Positions 58,384 to 64,000 of a stretch of 64,000 nt of DNA are shown one piece after another (within the stretch, counting starts at the first letter, position 1; the number at the start of each line of letters is the position of its first letter). The position numbers and the translations under genes are program-made. A model generated the notes under the pieces. That model searched no databases and had not been told where the DNA came from. It was given only the letters and a program-made list of their open reading frames with translations. Source of the DNA: Bog-950 sp964615305 (GTDB lineage: Bacteria > Bacteroidota > Bacteroidia > Chitinophagales > LD1); the NCBI GenBank assembly GCA_964615305.1, contig CAZTNA010000001.1:62001-126000 (forward strand), read 5' to 3'.

Positions 58384-59901
58384 TTATGGAAGTAGTCTGC
58401 CGTAGCTTCTCGGGAAAGGTATAGTTTCACGGATGTGTTGTAACCCGCAAATCCATGCCACTAATCTTTCTAAACCCAAACCAAAACCGCTATGAGGCAC
58501 GTTGCCGAATTTACGCAAGTCGAGGTACCATTCAAATGCACTCATGGGTAAGTCGTGTTCTACTATTTTTTGTTTCAGTCTTTCAATATCGGTTTCGCGT
58601 TCGCCACCGCCTACAACTTCGCCATACCCCTCCGGAGCCAGCAGGTCAACACCTTTAGCGTAGCCCTTATCGGTTTCATCCTCTTTCATGTAAAAGGCCT
58701 TAACCGCCTGCGGCCAGTTATAAACCATTACCGGTTGGCCAAACATCTTAGTAAGCACTGTTTCATCTGCCCCGCCAAAATCATCGCCACGGTTAAAATT
58801 TTTCGCGCTGATTATCCATTGTTCTACAGCTTGTTCGCGTTCTGTTACATCTGTCAATTGGGTTTTTAGTTTGTCAACTTTGCTTTGGTTAAAGTTGATT
58901 TCGCCTTTTTTTAATTCACCCGATTTGATTTTGGCTTCACGTTCCGCAATTTCATTTTCTACAGCCAGCTTTTCTACTGTCAACTTTTTCTTTTCCTCTT
59001 CCAACATAACAAATGAAGATCGCCCGTTTATTTCTTTTTCACCACGAATAACGCTTACTGCATCTTCGTATTTCATACGTATAAACGGTTCACGTATTTT
59101 CTCAAGGTAAGTAGTATCGCGTTCAAGCACCTGCAATTCGTCCTTCATTTCATCTAGAACTTTAGTTACTACAAAACGCACAAAGTCTTCTATCAAATCC
59201 ATGTCCATGTTCAAATCGTAGAAAGCCATTTCGGGTTCTATCATCCAAAATTCAGAGAGGTGTCTGCGCGTTTTTGATTTCTCGGCACGGAAAGTGGGGC
59301 CAAACGTGTAAATTAAACCTTGTGCCATAGCCATGGCTTCGCCATACAACTGTCCGCTCTGCGATAAGTAAGCGGGCTCGCCATAGTAATCGGTTTCAAA
59401 CAAGGTAGAAGTTCCTTCGCAGGCGTTGCCTGTAAAAATAGGAGCATCCATCTGCACAAAATTCCTGCTTTGGAAAAACTCATGAATGGCAAAAATTATT
59501 CTGTTGCGAACACGCATAATAGCCCATTGCCTCCGTGAGCGAAGCCACAGGTGGCGTTTGTCCATCAAAAAATCTACACCGTGTTCTTTAGGTGTAATAG
59601 GGTAATCAGTGGCTTCGGCAATAACTTGAAGTTTAGTTACCTGAATTTCGTAGCCACCAACCTGCTTTTCGTCTTTAACTACTTTACCTATAACCGAAAG
59701 TGAGCTTTCTTGGGGTAAACGCTTAGCAGTTTCAAAAGATTCGCTACCTACTACTTCGGCATTAATTACTACCTGGCAAAAGCCGGTGCCATCGCGAAAG
59801 GTCATAAACACTATAGTCTTGCTATCACGTTTTTGAGCGTTCCATCCTTTAAGTTCTACTTCTTGTCCTTCGTATTTCGAAAGTTCTTTTATGTAAGCCA
59901 T
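58384..59901 (-). CDS. asnS: Asparaginyl-tRNA synthetase with an extra coiled-coil insertion
   Basis: The 505-residue class IIb synthetase charges tRNA-Asn. The anticodon-binding OB fold is at residues 1-100, motif 2 is FRAEKSKTRRHLSEFWMIEPE (205-225), and motif 3 is GFGLGLERLVAWICG near the C-terminus. Between motifs, residues about 291-368 are a charged helical stretch (EEEKKKLTVEKLAVENEIAE ... KVDKLKTQLTDVTEREQ) that standard AsnRS enzymes lack or have much shorter. Upstream, a terminator hairpin ends 46 bases before the ATG and an Asn-rich mini-ORF precedes it, so attenuation is possible. Confidence 0.94.
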   Translation of the reverse strand: MAYIKELSKYEGQEVELKGWNAQKRDSKTIVFMTFRDGTGFCQVVINAEVVGSESFETAKRLPQESSLSVIGKVVKDEKQVGGYEIQVTKLQVIAEATDYPITPKEHGVDFLMDKRHLWLRSRRQWAIMRVRNRIIFAIHEFFQSRNFVQMDAPIFTGNACEGTSTLFETDYYGEPAYLSQSGQLYGEAMAMAQGLIYTFGPTFRAEKSKTRRHLSEFWMIEPEMAFYDLNMDMDLIEDFVRFVVTKVLDEMKDELQVLERDTTYLEKIREPFIRMKYEDAVSVIRGEKEINGRSSFVMLEEEKKKLTVEKLAVENEIAEREAKIKSGELKKGEINFNQSKVDKLKTQLTDVTEREQAVEQWIISAKNFNRGDDFGGADETVLTKMFGQPVMVYNWPQAVKAFYMKEDETDKGYAKGVDLLAPEGYGEVVGGGERETDIERLKQKIVEHDLPMSAFEWYLDLRKFGNVPHSGFGLGLERLVAWICGLQHIRETIPFPRSYGRLLP

Positions 59902-59947
59902 GTTTGAATTTTAATGGTGGGCGAAAGTATTTGAGTTCTGAAAACAA

Positions 59948-59978
59948 AAAAGCCGTCCAGAAAATCGGGGCGGCTTTT
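59948..59978 (-). terminator. Intrinsic terminator-like hairpin in the asnS leader
   Basis: An 11-bp stem (59948-59958 with 59968-59978, one G-T pair) has a 9-base loop. On the minus strand it is followed by a T-rich tract (T6-G-T4), which fits factor-independent termination. It lies between divergent genes where no upstream minus-strand gene needs a terminator, so it is best read as an attenuator 46 bases before asnS; end of a small RNA is the alternative. Confidence 0.7.
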
Positions 59979-60003
59979 GTTACAAATTATATGCGTTTAG
60001 CTG

Positions 60004-60051
60004 TTACCCTGTTCTTGCTGTTGTATTGTTAGTTGAATTAATACGGTTCAT
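60004..60051 (-). CDS. Candidate leader peptide of asnS (15 codons, four Asn)
   Basis: ATG at 60051 begins MNRINSTNNTTARTG and stops at 60004. Four of 15 residues are Asn, two of them adjacent, and 25 bases after the stop the terminator hairpin begins. The order leader ORF, hairpin, T-run, asnS is that of amino-acid-controlled attenuators such as trpL or pheM. A promoter-like TATCATTG (60068-60075, one mismatch to TAnnTTTG) lies just upstream. I found no convincing antiterminator stem, and four Thr codons dilute the signal, so chance remains possible in this A-rich region. Confidence 0.35.
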   Translation of the reverse strand: MNRINSTNNTTARTG

Positions 60052-60135
60052 TACTATTCAATTTTCACAATGATAAAAATTATTTTCTGCTTTATACCAC
60101 TTGAATTGTTGAATGTTTTTTAAAGATTTGCCGTT

Positions 60136-61662
60136 ATGCTCGACCAACGGCTACAACAGAAATTAGGACTTAAACTTTCACCCCAGCAAATTCAGCTAAT
60201 GAAGTTGTTGCAGGTGCCCACTGCCCAGTTAGAGCAAAGAATAAAAGAAGAAATAGAGGCTAACCCTGCTTTAGAAGAAGGTGAAACAGAAGACGAAGAG
60301 TTGCAAACTCAGCAGGACGAAACTGCCGAAGATCAGACCACAGAAACAGAAAGTGACGAAGACAGCCAAGCGGAACAAGAAGCGGCAGAAGAGGAACCCA
60401 AGTTAGATGATGAACTTGACATGAGTGACTATTATGACGAGGATGATGAGGGGGTTGCTGATTATAAAACTAAAGACCCCAGTGAATTCCCAGATCCGGA
60501 TGACGAGAAGAAAACTATTCCGGTAGCTGTTTCAAGTTCGTTTCACGAGTACTTAGAAAGTCAAGTGGGTATGCTGGATTTAGATGAGCGCCAGCAGCAG
60601 GTAGCACTGCACCTTATTGGCAGTTTAGATGATGACGGGTATTTGCGTAGAGAGTTAGATGCTTTAGTAGATGATTTGGCATTCAGACAAAATGTATTTA
60701 CAAACGAACAAGAAGTGCTCGAAATACTTGCACTTATTCAAAAACTCGACCCGCCAGGTATAGGAGCACGCACCCTCGAAGAGTGTTTGCGTTTACAGTT
60801 AGAACGCAAAGAAGATCCTACTGTTTTTACTGAAATAGCTATTCGCATTATTACCCAGCATTTCGATTTGTTTACAAAAAAGCACTACCAAAAACTGCAA
60901 CATATTTTCGACATGGATTCAGTAAAGTTGAAAAGAGTGATGGATGAAATCACCAAGTTGAATCCTAAACCGGGAAGCGCATACAGCGGTGGAGGAAGCA
61001 GTGCTATGCGGCTTACTATTATTCCCGATTTTATTTTGAACAATAATAGTGGAGAGTTAACGATTTCGCTTAATTCAGCAAACACACCTGAGTTGCGCAT
61101 TAGCAATCATTTTAAAGAAATGATTAGCACATATAAAAAGTCGAAAGAAAAATCTAAATCACAGAGAGAAGCTATTTTGTTTGTAAAGCAAAAGATTGAT
61201 TCGGCCAAGTGGTTTATAGATGCCATTCAAAGCAGGTATCAAACTATGTTGATGGTGATGAACACAATTCTTGATTTGCAGCGCGAATACTTAGCCACCG
61301 GAGATGAAACCCAGATGAACCCGATGATTTTGAAAGATATTGCGGAGCGCACCGGTCTTGATATTTCTACAGTTAGTAGGGTGGCCAACAGCAAATATGT
61401 ACAAACAGAATTCGGAACTATTCCACTCAAGTTTTTCTTTAACGAAGCATTGACCAACGAAGCCGGTGAAGAGGTTTCGACACGTGAAGTAAAAAAGATT
61501 TTGAGCGATTTGATTTCTCTTGAGAGTAAAAAGAAACCTATCAGCGACCAAAAGCTGACAAAGATTTTGAACGAACGCGGCTACAACATTGCCCGAAGAA
61601 CGGTAGCTAAATACCGCGAGCAGTTGAATATACCTGTGGCGCGTTTGAGAAAGGAATTGTAA
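60136..61662 (+). CDS. rpoN: RNA polymerase sigma-54 factor
   Basis: The 508-residue protein has the glutamine-rich activator-interacting region I (LGLKLSPQQIQLMKLLQVPTAQLEQRIKEEIEANPALEE), an acidic region II (about 50-115), the core-binding domain (HEYLESQVGML ... LDDDGYLRRELDAL ... LDPPGIGARTLEECL), a helix-turn-helix segment (IAERTGLDISTVSRVANSKYVQTEFG) and the RpoN box ARRTVAKYRE (486-495). It recognises -24/-12 promoters with enhancer-binding activators. It is divergent from asnS across a 234-base gap. Confidence 0.96.
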   Translation: MLDQRLQQKLGLKLSPQQIQLMKLLQVPTAQLEQRIKEEIEANPALEEGETEDEELQTQQDETAEDQTTETESDEDSQAEQEAAEEEPKLDDELDMSDYYDEDDEGVADYKTKDPSEFPDPDDEKKTIPVAVSSSFHEYLESQVGMLDLDERQQQVALHLIGSLDDDGYLRRELDALVDDLAFRQNVFTNEQEVLEILALIQKLDPPGIGARTLEECLRLQLERKEDPTVFTEIAIRIITQHFDLFTKKHYQKLQHIFDMDSVKLKRVMDEITKLNPKPGSAYSGGGSSAMRLTIIPDFILNNNSGELTISLNSANTPELRISNHFKEMISTYKKSKEKSKSQREAILFVKQKIDSAKWFIDAIQSRYQTMLMVMNTILDLQREYLATGDETQMNPMILKDIAERTGLDISTVSRVANSKYVQTEFGTIPLKFFFNEALTNEAGEEVSTREVKKILSDLISLESKKKPISDQKLTKILNERGYNIARRTVAKYREQLNIPVARLRKEL

Positions 61663-61684
61663 CCCTCACCGTAAAAATTTGTGT

Positions 61685-62146
61685 ATGCAATCGAAAGCAA
61701 AAACAGTAGCCGAGTATTTAAAAGAAGTACCTGCCGAAAGGCAAGAAGCATTCAACAAACTTCGCGATACCATTGTAAAAAATATACCGAAAGGTTTTTC
61801 AGAAGGTATGGGCTATGGTATGATGGGCTACTCAGTGCCGCACAGCATTTATCCTCCGGGTTATCACTGCACTCCTGAATTACCTTTGCCATTTGCAGGC
61901 ATTGCTTCACAAAAAAATTTCATAGCGTTTTACCACATGGGTATTTATGCCGACCCTGAATTGCTAAAATGGTTTGTTGCCGAGTATCCTAAGCATTGCA
62001 AAACCAAATTAGATATGGGCAAAAGTTGCGTGCGCTTTAAAAGGTCTGACGACATACCTTTTACACTTATCGGAGAACTTATGAAGAAGATGAGCGTGAA
62101 GGAGTGGATTGCTCTCTACGAAAAAAATTACAAGAAGAGAAAGTAG
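61685..62146 (+). CDS. DUF1801 family protein
   Basis: Start chosen at ATG 61685 (MQSKAKTVAEYLKEV), giving 153 residues; a TTG two codons upstream is less likely. The block KNIPKGFSEGMGYGMMGYSVP and the ending LDMGKSCVRFKRSDDIPFTLIGELMKKMSVKEWIALYE are typical of the DUF1801/YdhG-like family, small cytosolic proteins of unknown function. It begins 22 bases after rpoN and abuts the convergent protease gene: the two stop codons touch. Confidence 0.84.
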   Translation: MQSKAKTVAEYLKEVPAERQEAFNKLRDTIVKNIPKGFSEGMGYGMMGYSVPHSIYPPGYHCTPELPLPFAGIASQKNFIAFYHMGIYADPELLKWFVAEYPKHCKTKLDMGKSCVRFKRSDDIPFTLIGELMKKMSVKEWIALYEKNYKKRK

Positions 62147-64000
62147 TTAATGAACAATAACTACCCTGGAGGTTTTACTCCCTGCTTTCAAAAAATAAAC
62201 TCCGTTTTCGAAATTTGAAACTTGAAGTTTAAAACCTGAGGTTGGCGAAGTTATTTCAGTAACTTTTTTTCCTGTTGCATCAAGCACTTGCAACGTTAGT
62301 TTTCCTTGATTAAATAAGTCGCATATTATTTCTATCTCTTCATTAGCAGGATTAGGGCTAACCCGCAATTGATAATTGCTGATTTGTAATTCATCGGTAC
62401 TGTTGATAAATACAGTTTGTTCTTCTACGCACCCACTTGTGTTTTTGACATAAACTGTGTAGTTGCCATTTGTAGTAATGCTAAAGGTAGAAAACACCTG
62501 GTAGTTAACACCGTCCATAGAGTAAAGTAACGGCTCTCCGCCTGCCGAAGCGTTGATGGTAATAGTGCCATTGTTACCATTTAATGCGGGAGATGTGTTA
62601 ATTGAGTTTATTACTATTAAGTCAGGGTTGTGAAGTTCTTCAGTAAAGTATCTGGAGCAACCTGTAAGCGTATCGGTGAGTGTAACAGTATAAAACCCCG
62701 GCCCTACTCCCACACATCCGGGAACCGTAAATCCGTTTGACCATAAAAAATAATAGTCACCAAAATTCCCCGGGCTAAAAATAGCTGTAAGATTTCCGTC
62801 CTGCAGATTTTGACAGGTAATATCATCTTTAGCTATATTCAAACTAAAATTGCAGGAGTCACAGTTATAACGTTGTAAATTTTGAATTGCCCGGTAATAG
62901 TTCAAACGGCCATTTGTAGATGTAATGCCATTCATACTGCTAACCCATTCAGTGCCATCCAAAAGATAACTTCGTATCAATAAGGCAATTGAGTCTGGAT
63001 GTTCGTAGCTGGCGTCTATCAGAGGTTTGCAGGCGGCTGCATACATGGCCGCCACTACACCCGCAACATGAGGAGTTGCCATAGATGTGCCACTCATGTT
63101 TCCATAATTATTTGTTGCAATAGTTGAATATACCTGACTGCCCGGTGCGCCTAAGTCAATAGAAATTTTTCCGTAGGCTGCACCGCTGCTTAACAAATCG
63201 TTTCTTGTAGTGTTTGTTACAGAAACCAGGTAGTTGCTTGGACATTCTGTAGGAATATCATGAGCTACATCTACATCAAGATAAGAATTAGCAGTGGCTC
63301 CTGCACTCACTATGCCTTCGTAACCCATAGAATCGTACATGGCACACCAAATAGGGTAGTTAACCGGGTTGCCGTTGTTTACTCCGAATGATGAATTAGT
63401 TGCAACAATATATGCTCCTTTGGTGCCAAAGGTGTTATTGTATTGCCACCGCATTTCACGTACGTAGTCGTAAGCTCGCACCACATTGGCTTCAATCGTA
63501 AAACCATACACCACAGGCATTATTTTTACACCGTTGCAAACGCCAGCTACACCCAAACTGTCATTAACTTTTGCCCCCACTATACCTGCAATGTGTGTGG
63601 CATGCCCACTACTGCCCTGCACATCGCCCGAGTTGTTTGAAGCATTCCACCCGTTTACGTCATCAATATACCCATTGGCATCATCGTCTATGCCGTTACC
63701 CGCTACTTCATTATAGTTGATGAAAAAGTTTAAGTCCTGGTGCGAAAAGTCGGGTTTGCCATCTACAACTGCTACAACAATAGTGTCGCCATTGGCGGTT
63801 ACTGCATCATTATTAATTGACCAGGCTTCAGTCGCATCTATGTCTGCTCCTGTTGTGCCACCGCTTTGCCCGGTGTTAAGCATATTCCATTGCTGATTAA
63901 AGTTTGGATCGTTGGGCAAAAACGAACGTTCTTCGATACGGTGGTTGTACTGAGCAATTTTTACATGAGTACTTTTACGAAGTAAATACAACAGTTCATC
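62147..64000 (-). CDS. Subtilisin-like S8 protease with T9SS sorting tail (5' end outside window)
   Basis: The frame stays open to base 64000, so the N-terminal signal and part of the propeptide are missing. Catalytic residues are visible: Asp in VVAVVDGKPDFSHQDL, His in GHATHIAGIVGA, oxyanion Asn in VATNSSFGVNNG and Ser in GTSMATPHVAGVVAAMYA. After the protease domain follow SprB-like Ig modules (ITCQNLQDGNLTAIFSPG...YYFLWSNGF...GFYTVTLTD) and a type A sorting domain (LRVSPNPANEEIEIICD ... GVYFLKAGS). Secretion by T9SS and action on extracellular protein is expected. Confidence 0.92.
   Translation of the reverse strand, partial: DELLYLLRKSTHVKIAQYNHRIEERSFLPNDPNFNQQWNMLNTGQSGGTTGADIDATEAWSINNDAVTANGDTIVVAVVDGKPDFSHQDLNFFINYNEVAGNGIDDDANGYIDDVNGWNASNNSGDVQGSSGHATHIAGIVGAKVNDSLGVAGVCNGVKIMPVVYGFTIEANVVRAYDYVREMRWQYNNTFGTKGAYIVATNSSFGVNNGNPVNYPIWCAMYDSMGYEGIVSAGATANSYLDVDVAHDIPTECPSNYLVSVTNTTRNDLLSSGAAYGKISIDLGAPGSQVYSTIATNNYGNMSGTSMATPHVAGVVAAMYAAACKPLIDASYEHPDSIALLIRSYLLDGTEWVSSMNGITSTNGRLNYYRAIQNLQRYNCDSCNFSLNIAKDDITCQNLQDGNLTAIFSPGNFGDYYFLWSNGFTVPGCVGVGPGFYTVTLTDTLTGCSRYFTEELHNPDLIVINSINTSPALNGNNGTITINASAGGEPLLYSMDGVNYQVFSTFSITTNGNYTVYVKNTSGCVEEQTVFINSTDELQISNYQLRVSPNPANEEIEIICDLFNQGKLTLQVLDATGKKVTEITSPTSGFKLQVSNFENGVYFLKAGSKTSRVVIVH

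Noticed and set aside
59948..59978. Terminator for a plus-strand transcript
   Set aside because: The plus-strand flank (GTTACAAATT) lacks a T-run, and asnS is divergent from rpoN, so no plus-strand gene ends here; the minus-strand reading fits better.
1..64000. CRISPR arrays, phage genes, transposases, toxin-antitoxin or restriction systems
   Set aside because: I looked for direct repeats with spacers, integrases, transposases and typical defence motifs and saw none outside the in-frame adhesin repeats.

Overview
The window is a chromosomal segment of a Bacteroidota bacterium, probably a Chitinophagales/Cytophagales-like lineage. The evidence is four type IX secretion (T9SS) substrates (one with a gliding-type C-terminal domain, three with type A sorting tails), a giant SprB-repeat protein, an SDR-type threonine dehydrogenase, a bacterial serine palmitoyltransferase, start codons without clear Shine-Dalgarno sequences, and a few matches to the Bacteroidota promoter (TTG-n21-TAnnTTTG). 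Genes are packed tightly on both strands. No stretch over 300 bases lacks a gene; the longest empty gaps are 38752-39022 and 59902-60135. I see no rRNA, CRISPR array, insertion sequence, phage or plasmid module, so most of the window looks like core chromosome.

Layout. 1-11275: the 3' part of a giant secreted SprB-repeat adhesin with about 45 repeats. It ends at a perfect 16-bp hairpin shared with the convergent operon 11354-13912 (serine palmitoyltransferase plus an unknown 433-residue protein). 14122-20174: DinB-like protein, membrane glycosyltransferase-like protein, 2-oxoglutarate oxygenase, aminotransferase, HldE-type sugar kinase and ferritin. 20300-26636 (all minus strand): M20 amidohydrolase, the deoC-SPOR-SGNH cluster, a T9SS substrate, ruvB and threonine dehydrogenase. 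26735-30948: a YfhO-type membrane protein followed by a NodU/CmcH carbamoyltransferase. 30954-39022: ceramidase-like hydrolase, thioesterase, YciO-like protein, YceI, double-thioredoxin protein, two poorly known proteins and a T9SS protein with one SprB unit. 39023-46315: the fused beta-oxidation enzyme, two tandem class III adenylate cyclases, PhnA and a cytochrome P450. 46499-50916: SUMF1-like protein, RRM protein, tRNA-Gln, S1/P1-like nuclease, DUF502 protein and PagL-like outer-membrane enzyme. 50921-64000: a membrane pair, Kup, M3 oligoendopeptidase, a TPR-lipoprotein/4-TM pair, asnS, rpoN, a DUF1801 protein and the 3' part of a subtilisin-like T9SS protease.

Related functions. Envelope biology dominates: secreted adhesin and protease, sphingolipid base synthesis with a ceramidase-like enzyme, heptose activation, polysaccharide or lipid glycosylation and carbamoylation, and lipid A deacylation. 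Signalling is represented by two cyclases whose catalytic halves look like a tandem duplication.

The most interesting regulatory signal is upstream of asnS on the minus strand. A 15-codon reading frame with four Asn codons is followed by an intrinsic-terminator hairpin and then asnS, the layout of a leader-peptide attenuator. This is a hypothesis from sequence reading only.
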